Source of the DNA: Kitasatospora sp. NBC_00240
GTDB lineage: Bacteria > Actinomycetota > Actinomycetes > Streptomycetales > Streptomycetaceae
DNA: 64,000 bases
Reading direction: 5' to 3'
Assembly (NCBI RefSeq): GCF_026342405.1
Contig: NZ_JAPEMU010000001.1
Span: forward strand, 1,178,001 to 1,242,000
The notes below the pieces were generated by a model that was not told the origin of the DNA, made no database searches, and saw only the letters and a list, made by a program, of their open reading frames with translations. Shown here piece after piece: positions 25,344-34,994 of this stretch; within the stretch, counting starts at the first letter, position 1, and each line of letters begins with the position of its first letter. The position numbers and the translations under genes were made by a program.

Positions 25344-25814
25344 CTACGGAGTGCCGTATTCGTTCTTGATGACGAAGAACGAACCGCGGATCGTCCCGGC
25401 GAGCTTCGACTTCTGCCGGGCGAACTTGAACCGCTCGGCGAGCTCCTCCGGGACCTCCATCCCGTCCGAGAGCTTGAACCCGACCGCCCGCTTCCCGTCG
25501 CCGAGGGTGTACATCACGTTGATCGACAACCCGCTCTCGTAGAAGACGTAGGCCATCCTGATGTTCTCGACCTGGAAGGCGCTGGCTTCGAGCGGCCGGG
25601 ACGCGATGACGATCTCGCGCTCCTCCCGGAGGATCCGGTGCACCCAGTCGACGACCTCGCCGGCCTCCTCCGCGGGCTCCACTGTGAAGGTGTGGTCGTA
25701 CTTGGTTCTAAAATAACGGGCCTCATTGGCCCGCAGCCCGGCGAGCGCGTCCGCCACGGGCGACGACTCCAGCCCGATGGTCGAGACGGTTTTGAAATCC
25801 ACGATGTACGACAC
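25344..25814 (-). CDS. Conserved hypothetical protein (partner of the flavodoxin-like gene)
   Basis: A 156-residue protein. GTG at 25814 was chosen because AGGAGG lies 8 bases upstream, whereas the TTG at 25820 is too close. It starts VSYIVDFKTVSTIGLESSPV and contains ANEARYFRTKYDH, ASRPLEASAFQVENIRMAYV and KLSDGMEVPEELAERFKFAR. It is of mixed alpha/beta type without membrane segment. A decayed second copy of its N-terminus lies at 26725-26838, just downstream of the flavodoxin-like gene, which suggests that the two genes normally travel as a pair. Function unknown. Confidence 0.75.
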   Translation of the reverse strand: MSYIVDFKTVSTIGLESSPVADALAGLRANEARYFRTKYDHTFTVEPAEEAGEVVDWVHRILREEREIVIASRPLEASAFQVENIRMAYVFYESGLSINVMYTLGDGKRAVGFKLSDGMEVPEELAERFKFARQKSKLAGTIRGSFFVIKNEYGTP

Positions 25815-26724
25815 GATCAATTCCTCCTAGTGAACCTGGACGGGCCAGCGGCTGGCACCGACACGCCGGGCACCCAGAGCCCGGCCAAAAAGCGCTGGGC
25901 CGTAGCCTCGTCCCCCACGACGACGAGCACCAATGCGGAACCGCTGCCAAGTGTGCAGCGATCCTGTGCCGCGACCACTTGCGACACGGCCACCAGCGCT
26001 GTGAGCCTGAACGGGAGAGCAAGCGTCGACGCCCGGAAATGCGACGACCGTCTGGGGTAGCGCGCCCCGCCTGCCCCGACCGACGGCGCAACCCGTCTCG
26101 CGGACGTCGTAGCCCAGCAAGACGTCTCCGCCCGCTTCACGATCGCCGCACCCCAAGACCGGTCAGCGCTCCACCGCGGACCAGGCTCCCGGCAAACGGA
26201 GACCAAGCCCTCCACCTGAGATTTGCCCTGCCGCTCCTGCGACGCACGCTCGGGTCTGGAAGATCGCCCGCACCGGGAACCAGTCGCTCGTTCGGTAGTC
26301 CGTCGAAGGCGTCTGCCTCGCCCTCATCATGGCGACAAGGGACGACCACTCCCGGCGACTGCGGAGCGGGCGCGCAGTGTTGGTGGCCGAGCCTTGCTGC
26401 CGCCGATCCCCTCACAACCGACTGCTCGTCAGATCGGGTCAGCAAAAGTCAGCATCAACTCGAGGCCACCCTCACAGACATGCAAGTACCTGACGAATCA
26501 ACCCTTGGCGCCCTGCACACGTTCGGACCCCTCAAGGAGGTCCACTCGCTCTCACCAACACGCGACATGTCCCCCTCTACTCGTGCGTTCTATCCCTACA
26601 ACATCCGATTACCGGATTGGTGGCATCATGCTCTGTAGCAGAGGTGGACCACAGAGTGACCGACCTGACGCAACGGCAGACATTCGTGACGCCCACCGCC
26701 TTGCAGCCCGCTACAGGCAGGTGT
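25815..26724. other. Gene-poor stretch
   Basis: About 900 bases with lower GC than average and no clear gene. A minus-strand frame at 25817-26215 includes a protein-like piece (LPFRLTALVAVSQVVAAQDR, then SGSALVLVVVGDEATAQRF) just before the hypothetical gene at 25344-25814. It could be the end of a degraded upstream gene. The plus strand shows only short frames. Confidence 0.35.
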
Positions 26725-26838
26725 ACTAGTTCCTGAAGTAACGCGCCTCGTTCGCCCGCAGACCCGCGAGCGCGTCCGCGACGGGCGAGACTCCAGACCG
26801 ACGGTAGAGACAGTCACAAAATCCACGGTGTAGGTCAC
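26725..26838 (-). pseudogene. Decayed duplicate of the 25344-25814 gene start
   Basis: Starting at GTG 26838, the translation VTYTVDFVTVSTVGLES matches the start of the intact gene at 25344-25814. A one-base deletion after it shifts the frame, and the match resumes as ANEARYFRN-like sequence before a stop at 26725. It lies 75 bases downstream of the flavodoxin-like gene, the position expected if flavodoxin and this gene once formed an operon. Confidence 0.8.
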
Positions 26839-26912
26839 GGCAGGTACCTTCTCCTCGGCGCGGGTGGACAACGGGTACCTCCGCCGAACGGGCGCCGACC
26901 CCGGTGCCGCAC

Positions 26913-27629
26913 TCAGCGGTGCTCGGGGTTCTCGAAGTCGAAGCGGCAACCCGCGTCCCACTCCGAGCGCTGGTTGCCGTGCGCCGGGATACCGCCGGCG
27001 TCCTTCAGCATCCGCGCCATGTGCAGCAGGTTCCACGTCATGAAGGTGGTGTTCCGGTTGGTGAAGTCGTTCTCCGGACCGCCCGACCCCTCGTCCAGGT
27101 ACGACGGCCCCGGCCCCGCCTCCCCCACCCAGCCCGCGTCCGCCTGCGGCGGGATCACGTACCCCAGGTGCTGCAGGCTGTACAGCACGTTCATCGCACA
27201 GTGCTTCGCACCGTCCTCGTTACCCGTGATCAGACAGCCACCCGTCCGACCGTAGTACGCGTACTGACCCTCGGAGTTGAGGATCGACGAGCAGGCGTAC
27301 AGCCGCTCGATCACCTGCTTCATCACCGAGGAGTTGTCTCCCAACCAGACCGGTCCAGCCAGGACAAGAATGTCAGCAGCCATCACCTTCGAATAGATGA
27401 CCGGCCACTCGTCCGTGTCCCACCCGTGCTCGGTCATGTCCGGCCAGACACCGGTCGCAATGTCGAGATCCACCGCCCGCAACACCTCGACCTCCACACC
27501 CTGGCGCTCAAGGATGCCGGTGCTGACGTCGATGAGCCCCTGGGTGTGGCTGCGCTCCGGCGACCGCTTGAGGGTGCAGTTGATCACCATTGCGCGGAGA
27601 TCCCGGTAGGACGTCGGTGCTTCCGGCAT
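26913..27629 (-). CDS. Flavodoxin family / NADPH-dependent FMN reductase-like protein
   Basis: A 238-residue flavoprotein of the flavodoxin-like fold. NCTLKRSPERSHTQGLID is the phosphate-binding loop after the first strand, AADILVLAGPVWLGDNSSVM is the flavin-contact strand and loop, and YAYYGRTGGCLITGNEDGAK is a later strand. ATG at 27629 follows AAGGAG. It probably carries FMN and reduces quinones or other acceptors with NADPH. Downstream lie a decayed copy and, further on, an intact copy of its usual neighbour gene; a fragment of a second copy of this gene lies at 5230-5420. Confidence 0.85.
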   Translation of the reverse strand: MPEAPTSYRDLRAMVINCTLKRSPERSHTQGLIDVSTGILERQGVEVEVLRAVDLDIATGVWPDMTEHGWDTDEWPVIYSKVMAADILVLAGPVWLGDNSSVMKQVIERLYACSSILNSEGQYAYYGRTGGCLITGNEDGAKHCAMNVLYSLQHLGYVIPPQADAGWVGEAGPGPSYLDEGSGGPENDFTNRNTTFMTWNLLHMARMLKDAGGIPAHGNQRSEWDAGCRFDFENPEHR

Positions 27630-27720
27630 GAGCGCATCTCCTTCACCGCGGCCGGGCGCACCGGTCCCTGCTACCAGTTGCCGCAGCCGTTCCACTGCTT
27701 TCGCCTCCCACTCCACCAGC

Positions 27721-28038
27721 TCATGGGCCGCTCTGCCCGCCACGTTCGGCCACCCGCCTGATGCCTCGACCCTCAGCTCCTTCGTGTCCCACCACGATCG
27801 ACCGGCAGCTGACATCGAGGCCGTCAGGCGTCAGCAACCTGGCCGGCTCGATCTTCAACTGGCACCTGAACGACGGATCGGCCTGGCGCAGGTCCTTGGC
27901 AATCACGGGGACGACCTCAGCCAGTGCCCACGAGGAGGACGCGAAAGTAGAACGACCGGCGTCGGGAGCATGCGCAAGGCGGGAAACGATCCTGATGTCA
28001 GGCTTCGGGCCGGCACCCGTCGTTTGGCCGCTGATCAT
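27721..28038 (-). CDS. Possible small hypothetical protein
   Basis: A 105-residue frame starting at ATG 28038 with GGAGG 9-10 bases upstream. The first two thirds look protein-like (KPDIRIVSRLAHAPDAGRST, LAEVVPVIAKDLRQADPSFR, LKIEPARLLTPDGLDVSC). The last part becomes Gly/Arg-rich, and the coding look continues in a neighbouring frame (TKELRVEASGGWPNVAGRAA, HELVEWEAKAVERLRQLV) down to about 27650. A frameshift in a gene of about 130 residues is therefore likely. No family was recognised. Confidence 0.4.
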   Translation of the reverse strand: MISGQTTGAGPKPDIRIVSRLAHAPDAGRSTFASSSWALAEVVPVIAKDLRQADPSFRCQLKIEPARLLTPDGLDVSCRSIVVGHEGAEGRGIRRVAERGGQSGP

Positions 28039-28197
28039 GGCGAAGACCTCCGGTGTGGTGGTGCAGTGGAGGTGCCAGGCTCCACACCGCACGCCAAGGG
28101 CTCCCACTCTTGATCTTCGATACGTCCGATCCGCCGTAGCCGGTCCCACCGCCCCCGGCACGGCCGGGAGCCATCGGCCTCCTCTACGCTGAACTCC

Positions 28198-29109
28198 GTG
28201 ATCGCGAACCCTGCCCCCACCTGCTCGTGCTGCGGTGCCCCGGTGCCCGACGAGGAGCGGATCGATGCCCGCTTCGGGCTGCCAGACGCCGCGCTCGACG
28301 TCCCGGAGGAGACCCGACACGAGGTCGGAGTCGGCGCCCTGCTGCGAGTCGACGGTGTGGGAAGCTTCATCCGTTGCCTGCTGCCGGTCCGGCTCACCGG
28401 CGGGACCGAGCTCGTGGTGGGCACCTGGCTGCGGATCAGCGATGACGACCTGGACCACGCCCACCGGATCTGGGAGGACCCGGCTTACCGGGAACTCGTC
28501 CTCCGAGGCACAATGGCCAACGCGATCAAGCCCTGGGGAGACGAGCTCCGTGACGCCCCGGCCACCATCGTGGTGCGCAACCCCGACGAGATCCCGTACG
28601 TCGAGGACAGCGATGACGATCTGCTCCGCCGTATCCTTACCACCACATGGGGACGCGACGACGTCCTCTGCTGCCTGGCTCACCCCCTGCCGGTACCTGT
28701 CCGCACCCCGCTGAACGAGCACTGGTCCATCGAACGCGCCAGCGGCTTGTCCGCCCGGGTCGTCGATGGCACGCACCGCTTCCTGGCGCCCGGCCGCACC
28801 GTGCACGCCGACGTGTTCGCCGACCAGAGCCGTCGCAGCCCCAAGGAGTTCCTGGCTGCCCTGTTGAGCGGCGCACCCATGGTGCCGCTGGAGCAGCAGA
28901 TCACCGAGGACACCCCGGACGGGATCCGATACGCCTTCTGGACCGTCTCCACGCCGGGCGGTCGCACCCAGTACGAGCTGTACGGCTTCACGGTCCACCA
29001 CAGCGGCACCGCGGCCGGGGTCGTCTGCATGTGGGACGAGCGGGACGACCTCGCCTGGGCTCTGCACGTCTGGCGGTCGGTCCGCAGTGAGGATCCGGTG
29101 ACCGATTAG
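28198..29109 (+). CDS. DUF2199 domain protein
   Basis: A 303-residue protein beginning at GTG 28198. The N-terminus has the CxxCG-type knuckle (CSCCGAPVPDEERIDARFGL), followed by the region GSFIRCLLPVRLTGGTELVV and VGTWLRISDDDLDHAHRIWE typical of DUF2199 proteins of unknown function. The C-terminal 140 residues are an additional domain (EHWSIERASGLSARVVDGTH, DGIRYAFWTVSTPGGRTQYE). There is no signal peptide or membrane segment. The flanks are gene-poor, so it appears to be a single-gene unit. Confidence 0.8.
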   Translation: MIANPAPTCSCCGAPVPDEERIDARFGLPDAALDVPEETRHEVGVGALLRVDGVGSFIRCLLPVRLTGGTELVVGTWLRISDDDLDHAHRIWEDPAYRELVLRGTMANAIKPWGDELRDAPATIVVRNPDEIPYVEDSDDDLLRRILTTTWGRDDVLCCLAHPLPVPVRTPLNEHWSIERASGLSARVVDGTHRFLAPGRTVHADVFADQSRRSPKEFLAALLSGAPMVPLEQQITEDTPDGIRYAFWTVSTPGGRTQYELYGFTVHHSGTAAGVVCMWDERDDLAWALHVWRSVRSEDPVTD

Positions 29110-30164
29110 CGGTCCTCGCCGACGTGCTTGGCGAGCCCGTACGCGTCGAGTTCGGTACGCAGATCCTGGTTGACGCGCCATCGCGAATCGCGATGGCCCG
29201 GGTTCGGGCTGCATGGGTGGGCTACGCGGCCTGGAGAAGGTTGTGCAGGCGGACGATGCCGAGCATGGCCGTGTGGACGCCGTTACCTTCAGGCGGCAGT
29301 CGCGGAGGAACTGACACCCGCGGGCGAGGTCGCGTGCACGCCCGACCCCGCCGACCCGCCGACCACCACAACCGCACCCCACCCGCACGGAGTCGATCCC
29401 CAGATGGCCTCGCACTGGACACCCGCCCGTACCGCCCGGAGGCCGGCCGCGCGGCAAGCGCGCCGTCCGTCTGACGTACCTGCTGCTGGCCCTTGCGGCG
29501 CTCCTCCTGGCGGGTCAGCGGCTGAACCACCGGCCCCGCCGCCGGCACCGGGACGCCCGCACCGCCAGGGGGATCGTCGACCGGGATGGCCGCAGGCGCC
29601 GGGCGGGGAGCGGCACCGCGGCCGACAAGGGCATCGGCGGGGGCACGACTCGGCCATGCCCGGTTCCGTTCGTCCACCCCATACCTGGCCTGCTCCTCCG
29701 CCGCCGGCTTCCGGCGAACGCCCGTGCGTCGCCCGTTCCCTCTCCCCGCGGCCGGCTCACCCCGCCCCGACCCCAGGTCACCGGTCCTCCCGCATCCGCG
29801 GGCACCGGTCACCAGGTTTGTCGACCGCCGGCGTACTTTCCTTGAGTGCCGGCGCCTGGAGGTCCCGGCCCTGAACCGGGCGCGGGTGCTCGGGCCGGTA
29901 CACAGCCGGCGGTGGGGTCGGGCCCGGATCTCACCGGACGCCCGCCCGCGGGCCGCCGCCCCCGCACTCGCGAGACCCTGACAGATCGGCTCTCCTCGCG
30001 GCGGGGACACCCGGCTGTCGATGCGCTGGACGGGTGCAGTTCAGCACCCGCCCCCGGCGGCCTCCGCCTGGAGCGGCGCGCCGCCGGGTTACATAGGCCT
30101 GCGTCTCGGCGTGGGGCGTGCCGGCGTCCTTGGCGGCTCCGGACCCGACGAACGAAAGAGCACC
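29110..30164. other. Long gene-poor stretch
   Basis: Over 1 kb without a supported gene. Most frames give Pro/Arg/Ala-rich translations. One plus-strand frame near 29460-29520 contains a membrane-helix-like run (LTYLLLALAALLLAGQRL) without a convincing start. The region marks the border between the gene-poor left part and the dense right part of the window. Confidence 0.4.
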
Positions 30165-31439
30165 ATGGCAGAGCGTGACCCTCAACATCCCGCCGGCCGC
30201 AGGCCTCTGCTGCGCGGGCTCGCCGCTGCCGCGCTCGCAGCCGCCATGCTGGTGGCCTCGGCGGGATCCGGACACGGGACCAGCGCGGCCGCCCTGGCGC
30301 CGGGCACCCAGTTCACGCCGTTGACGGCGGCGGTGATGACCGAACCCACGCCGTTCGAAGCCACGGACGGCAGGACGCACCTCTCGTACGAACTGCTCAC
30401 CACGAGCGCACTGTCCAGCAGCACGCCGGTGCGGCTCGACCGTGTGGACATCCAGGACGCCCGTAGCCACCAGGTCATCGGCTCGCTGAGCGGGCAGGCG
30501 CTGGCCGAGGCCGCCAATCCGGTGGGCGACCCCCTGCCGGGCGCGGACGGCTACACCCCGCCGCCCCCGGCGCCGACACCGACCGTCATCCAGGGCTCCC
30601 AGCAGTGGATCATCTGGATCGACCTGACCCTCGACCCGGGCCAGCGGGCGCCCGAAGTCCTCGACCACCACCTCGTGGGTGCCGTCCTGACCCCCTCCGG
30701 CCCCTCCCCGTTCGAGGAGACGGTGCAGACCACCCCGACCAGCCGCACCGCACCGCTGAACCTGGCCCCGCCGGTGCGCCCCGGCACCTGGTACTCCAGC
30801 GAGTCGTGCTGCGGCAACACCCACCACCGGCGCGGCCTCGGCCCGATCAACGGCCGGTTCTACGTGCCGCAGCGCTTCGCGATCGACTGGTACCGGGTCG
30901 GCGAGCAAGGGCAGACCTGGGAGGGCGATCCCACCCAGCTCACCAGCTACCTGAGCTACCGTCAGCCGGTCGTGGCCGCGGCCGGCGGCAGGGTGGTGGA
31001 GGTCCAGGACGGCGTCCCGGACAACCAGCCGCCCGTCACTCCGCCCGTCCCGCCGATCCAGGACACGGTCGGCAACCACATCACCCTGGAGGTCGCGCCG
31101 GGCCGCTACCTGCTCTACGCCCACCTGGAACCCGGCTCGCTCAACGTCCGGGAGGGCGAATGCGTCGAACCCGGCCAGGTCCTCGGGCTGATCGGCAACA
31201 GCGGCAACTCCACCACCCCGCACCTGCACTTCCAGGTGATGACCACGGCCGAGTTCTTCCCGACCGACAGCCCGCCGTTCACCTTCCAGAGGTTCCGCGT
31301 CGTCGGACACGTCGACCCCCGGCTCTGGGACGACAACCTGGGCCTGCAGCCGACCGGCGTCCTGCCGATCACACCCTCGCCGTACCAGGGCCCGCACCGT
31401 GCGCAGTATCCGCTCGACCGCGAGGTGCTGGACTTCTGA
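30165..31439 (+). CDS. Secreted M23-like (LytM) peptidase
   Basis: A 424-residue exported protein. Residues 1-45 form a twin-Arg-containing signal region (RRPLLRGLAAAALAAAMLVA). The C-terminal half is an M23-type fold: RFAIDWYRVGEQGQTW, the GNHITLEVAPGRYLLYAHLE strand pair and the HxH motif in TPHLHFQVM. In the usual enzyme the first zinc ligand is a His just before the Asp (HxxxD); here it reads QRFAID, so the His is not obvious and activity is uncertain. Family members cut peptidoglycan cross-bridges. ATG at 30165 follows GAAAGAG; a hairpin follows the stop. Confidence 0.8.
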   Translation: MAERDPQHPAGRRPLLRGLAAAALAAAMLVASAGSGHGTSAAALAPGTQFTPLTAAVMTEPTPFEATDGRTHLSYELLTTSALSSSTPVRLDRVDIQDARSHQVIGSLSGQALAEAANPVGDPLPGADGYTPPPPAPTPTVIQGSQQWIIWIDLTLDPGQRAPEVLDHHLVGAVLTPSGPSPFEETVQTTPTSRTAPLNLAPPVRPGTWYSSESCCGNTHHRRGLGPINGRFYVPQRFAIDWYRVGEQGQTWEGDPTQLTSYLSYRQPVVAAAGGRVVEVQDGVPDNQPPVTPPVPPIQDTVGNHITLEVAPGRYLLYAHLEPGSLNVREGECVEPGQVLGLIGNSGNSTTPHLHFQVMTTAEFFPTDSPPFTFQRFRVVGHVDPRLWDDNLGLQPTGVLPITPSPYQGPHRAQYPLDREVLDF

Positions 31440-31869
31440 CCGGACTCCGGCCGGGCCCGGCCCACCGCCGGCCCACTGCAGCGTCGGGCTCTCACACTCC
31501 GATCCGAGGGGGCCCAGGGGTGCGATCCCCTGGGCCACCGGGCCGGAGTCCGCCGTCGGTTCCCTGACGCCCCGCCACGGGCCGGAGGCTGTGTACGACG
31601 CCGTGCTGCGCACCGGTGGCGCGGTCACCCTGACGGCTTCGGTACTCGTGCTGCTCGTCCGCCGGTGGCCGGCCGCCCGGGGCCCGGTCCCGGCCCGGTC
31701 CGTCCGGAGGCGCCGCTGACCCGCCGAAGCCGCACGTCGAAGGCCGGACTGTCGCACAACAGGACATACGGACCGGCGGACGGCCGGGTTACCCGCGGCG
31801 GCCGGGTGTGATCGCCACCGGGCGGGGTACGGAGCGTCACACAGCGTGTGACGAGACGAGGAGAAGCCG
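31440..31869. other. Intergenic region with terminator
   Basis: About 430 bases. It contains a rho-independent-like hairpin at 31511-31536 and then no coding signal up to the next small gene. Confidence 0.4.
31511..31536 (+). terminator. Hairpin after the M23-like gene
   Basis: Perfect 10-base arms GGCCCAGGGG / CCCCTGGGCC with a 6-base loop, 72 bases after the stop codon; no T-tract, as usual in high-GC actinomycetes. Confidence 0.7.
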
Positions 31870-32169
31870 GTGAAGACGGATCAGGACGGCAGAACGCTCG
31901 CACAGGCACTGAAGGACCGGGCCGGGGCTTTCGTCAACAGCCATGTCGACCTCTGGGTCGGGGTGGAGCCCGATGCCACCCTGGTCCTGGCCGGGAACGA
32001 CGCCCGGGCCCTGTTCCAGGCCGCCGCCGACTGGCTGGCGGACGACCCGCACGATGTGGTGGACGTCGGCTGGGAGCGCCAGCAGGCCGAGCCGACCCAG
32101 GCGCTGCGCATCCGGTTGGCGCCGCGCGGCACCGCCGGAGCCACCATCCCGTCGCCCGCCGGCGGCTGA
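31870..32169 (+). CDS. Small hypothetical protein
   Basis: A 99-residue soluble protein from GTG 31870, preceded by an AGGAG-like site (GAGGAGAAGCCG). The middle, SHVDLWVGVEPDATLVLAGN and ALFQAAADWLADDPHDVVDV, gives an alternating beta/alpha pattern. No family recognised. It stands alone and converges on the proline iminopeptidase gene, with a hairpin between. Confidence 0.6.
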   Translation: MKTDQDGRTLAQALKDRAGAFVNSHVDLWVGVEPDATLVLAGNDARALFQAAADWLADDPHDVVDVGWERQQAEPTQALRIRLAPRGTAGATIPSPAGG

Positions 32170-32226
32170 GCGGGGCCCACGCCCCACGGGCGGAGGCCGG
32201 CCGCAACGGGTCGGCCCCCGCCCGCT

Positions 32227-32280
32227 GTACGTCCCGGCGCGCGAGCCCGGGCGCCGGGATGTACGGACGCCGGGACGTAC
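32227..32280. terminator. Hairpin between convergent genes
   Basis: Arms GTACGTCCCGGCG and CGCCGGGACGTAC, 13 bases, perfect, with a 28-base loop that itself contains a partial third copy (CGCCGGGATGTAC at 32252-32264). It would stop transcripts from both sides. Confidence 0.6.
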
Positions 32281-32317
32281 GTCGAGACCTACGGCGGGCG
32301 AAGCCGCCGACGAGCGG

Positions 32318-33316
32318 TCAGGGGCGTTCCGCGTAGCCGGCGATCGCGGCCAGCACGGCCCGGCGCAGCGCGGGGCTGCCGGTGTGGCCGGAGTCGTCGA
32401 TCACCTGGAGTCGGGCGTCCGGCCAGGCCTGGGCCAGCTCCCACGCGGTCCGCAGCGGGGAGCCCAGGTCGAGGCGGCCGTGGATCAGGGTGCCGGGGAT
32501 ACCGGCCAGCCGGGGTGCGTCGCGGAGCAGCCGGCCGTCCTCCAGCCAGGCGTCGTGGGCGAAGTAGTGGGCGGTGATCCGGGCGAAGGCCTGGAGCGCG
32601 TCGCTCGGACGGTCGCTGTACTGACCGGGCTTGCCGAGCACCTCGTGGGCGATGACGGCGTCCTCCCAGGCGCACCAGTCGCGGGCCGCCGCGCTCCGCG
32701 TCGCGGCGTCCGGGCTGTTCAGCCGGCGGCTGTAGGCGGCCACCAGGTTGCCGTGGCGCTCCGGTTCGGGCAGGGCGTCCCGGAAGGCCTCCCAGGGGCC
32801 GGGCAGGAATCGGCCCACACCGTGGTAGAGCCAGTCGGTCTCCTCCGGGCGGGTCATGGTGACACCGTTGATGACGATCTCGGAGACCCGATCGGGGTGG
32901 CGCTCGGCGTAGGCGAGGATCAGGGTGGAGCCCCAGGAGCCGCCGAACAGCAGCCACCGGTCGATGCCGAGGTGCTCGCGCAGGAGTTCCATGTCGGCGA
33001 TCAGGTGCTCGGTGGTGTTGTGCTCCAGGCCGGTGGCCGGGTCGGAGGCGTGCGGCAGACTGCGGCCGCAGCCGCGCTGGTCGAACAGGACCGTCCGGTA
33101 GCGCGCCGGGTCGAAGAGCCGGCGGCTCCCCGGGTGGCAGCCGGAACCCGGGCCGCCGTGCACCACCAGGGCGGGCTTGCCGTCCGGGTTGCCGCACGCC
33201 TCCCAGTAGACCTGCTGGCCGTCGCCGGCCGCCAGCAGCCCGTGCGCGTAGGGCTCGATCGGGGGGAAGGGCTCGGTGGGCAGCGCGCGGGCGGGGGCGG
33301 GCGGGTGCTGGGCCAC
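32318..33316 (-). CDS. pip: Proline iminopeptidase
   Basis: A 332-residue alpha/beta-hydrolase of peptidase family S33 that removes N-terminal proline from peptides in the cytoplasm. The oxyanion loop is HGGPGSGCHPGSRRLFDPAR, and DQRGCGRSLPHA is the typical family signature. The nucleophile Ser is in LFGGSWGSTL, the Asp in GRLDLGSPL and the catalytic His in DDSGHTGS. Full length for the family. GTG start at 33316. Confidence 0.95.
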   Translation of the reverse strand: MAQHPPAPARALPTEPFPPIEPYAHGLLAAGDGQQVYWEACGNPDGKPALVVHGGPGSGCHPGSRRLFDPARYRTVLFDQRGCGRSLPHASDPATGLEHNTTEHLIADMELLREHLGIDRWLLFGGSWGSTLILAYAERHPDRVSEIVINGVTMTRPEETDWLYHGVGRFLPGPWEAFRDALPEPERHGNLVAAYSRRLNSPDAATRSAAARDWCAWEDAVIAHEVLGKPGQYSDRPSDALQAFARITAHYFAHDAWLEDGRLLRDAPRLAGIPGTLIHGRLDLGSPLRTAWELAQAWPDARLQVIDDSGHTGSPALRRAVLAAIAGYAERP

Positions 33317-33466
33317 GGCGGTGGACCTCCGGATCGGTGGGGACGGTCTCGCGAGGCTACCCCCGGGTGGCCACGGCCCGCGCGGGCTTTCCCGGGCGTC
33401 CCGGTCGTGCCGGAGGCGGCGGCAGAGGCGGAGTGGGAGTCGGAGCCGGAGTCGGCGGACGGACGG

Positions 33467-34819
33467 TCAGGCGCGGTCGCCCGTCCCGGACTCTCCGGAC
33501 CGGCCGGAACCTGACCCCCCGGAGCCGACACCACCGTTGTCCCGCCCGCCGGCGTCGGCCCTGCCGTTGCCGGGCCCGCCGTTGCCGGGCCCGCCGGTGC
33601 CGGGCCCGCCGGTGGCGAGGCGGCCGGTCGCCGGGCCTCCCGTCCCCCGGAGCACGGAGATGATGCCCAGCACCGCGGCGCTGATCGGGACGGCCAGCAG
33701 GGCCCCGATCACCCCCGCGACACCTCCGCCCGCGATCACCACGACCATGATGGTGGCCGGGTGCAGCTGGACGGTCCGGCTCTGGATCAGCGGCTGCAGG
33801 ATGTACCCCTCGAGGGCCTGTACGGCCAGCACCACGCCGAGCGCCCAGAGCGCCGTGGCCACCCCGCCGTCCGCCAGGGCGACCAGCACGGCGACGGTGC
33901 CCGACAGGAAGGCGCCGACGTAGGGGATGTAGGCGCCCATGAAGACCAGGGCCCCGAGGCCCGGAGCGCCCGGTACCCCCAGGATCACCAGGCCGACGGT
34001 GATGAAGAAGGCGTCGATCAGCGCGATCACGGTGGTGCCGCGCATGAAGCCCGCCGTCGCGGCGAACGCCTCCTGTCCGCAGGCGATGACGGTCTCGGCG
34101 CGGTCCGCGGGCAGGAAGGACCGGATGCTGTCGCCGGCGCGGTGGCCGTCCCGGAGGAAGAAGAAGACCAGCGCCAGTGAGAGGATCGCGCCGGTCAGCA
34201 GCTGGACGGCGACCCCGAGCCCGGAGAGCAGCCCGCCGGCCAGCGAACTCACCAGCGAGCTGCCCTCGCCCGGGGCGCTCTTCAGGGCCTGCTCGATCTT
34301 CTGACCGCTCGGGCCCAGCCAGTCCGCGAGCCGGCTGCCGGCGTCCTGCAGCGCCGCGCCGATCTGCGCGGCGCTGTGGGACAGCGAGTTGACCAGCAGC
34401 GCCAGCGCTGCGCCGACCGCCAGCACGAGCACCACGCAGGTCAGGGCGGCGGCCCCGCTGCGGCCGAGCCCGCGCCGGGCCAGCCAGGGCATGACGGGGT
34501 ACAGCAGCGCGGTGCCGAGCAGCGCCAGGATCAGCGGGACGGTCGCGGCGCGCAGTTCGACGACGGCGAAGACGAACAGGACGGCGACGGTGATGAAGAG
34601 GATGACCGCCGCCGACCAGGCCGCGGCGGTGCGGACGGACCGGGGCAGCAGCGCATACGGGGGGCGGCCGTCGTCCGGCGCGTACGGTCCGGTGCCGCCG
34701 GGGGCGGCGCCAGGGGTGTCGGTGCCTGCTGCGGAGCGGCGGACGGCGGCCTCGGCGCGGGCCGGCTCCGGGGTTTCCCCGGGCGGCGTGCCGTGGTCCG
34801 GTGTGCCCTCTGCCGCCAT
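33467..34819 (-). CDS. AI-2E family transporter
   Basis: A 450-residue integral membrane protein of the AI-2 exporter superfamily (PerM/YdiK-like). About eight hydrophobic segments are visible, for example WSAAVILFITVAVLFVFAVV and FMGAYIPYVGAFLSGTVAVL, the latter the conserved GAYIPYVGAF motif of the family. The N-terminal 70 residues are hydrophilic. The C-terminal 55 residues are a low-complexity Gly/Asn/Thr tail made of GTGGP/GNGGP repeats. ATG at 34819 follows GGAGG. Members transport small molecules or ions; the substrate here is unknown. Confidence 0.9.
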   Translation of the reverse strand: MAAEGTPDHGTPPGETPEPARAEAAVRRSAAGTDTPGAAPGGTGPYAPDDGRPPYALLPRSVRTAAAWSAAVILFITVAVLFVFAVVELRAATVPLILALLGTALLYPVMPWLARRGLGRSGAAALTCVVLVLAVGAALALLVNSLSHSAAQIGAALQDAGSRLADWLGPSGQKIEQALKSAPGEGSSLVSSLAGGLLSGLGVAVQLLTGAILSLALVFFFLRDGHRAGDSIRSFLPADRAETVIACGQEAFAATAGFMRGTTVIALIDAFFITVGLVILGVPGAPGLGALVFMGAYIPYVGAFLSGTVAVLVALADGGVATALWALGVVLAVQALEGYILQPLIQSRTVQLHPATIMVVVIAGGGVAGVIGALLAVPISAAVLGIISVLRGTGGPATGRLATGGPGTGGPGNGGPGNGRADAGGRDNGGVGSGGSGSGRSGESGTGDRA

Positions 34820-34994
34820 CCCGCCTCCGCCGCCGTCCGGTATGCCCTGGCTGCCCCCACAGGCACATACCAGCACATAATCTGACGGAAAGCCCGGTCC
34901 GACGTCGCCCCGGCGTGGCCGCCCGCCGCCGGGGCGGGGCGGTGGCAGGAACGGCGACCGGGACGATGGCCCGCCACCGTCCCGGGAGGCACGG

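Noticed and set aside
29128..30010. Several open frames of 100-260 residues on both strands
   Set aside because: Translations are Pro/Arg/Ala-rich without any domain-like pattern, as expected for non-coding DNA at this GC content.
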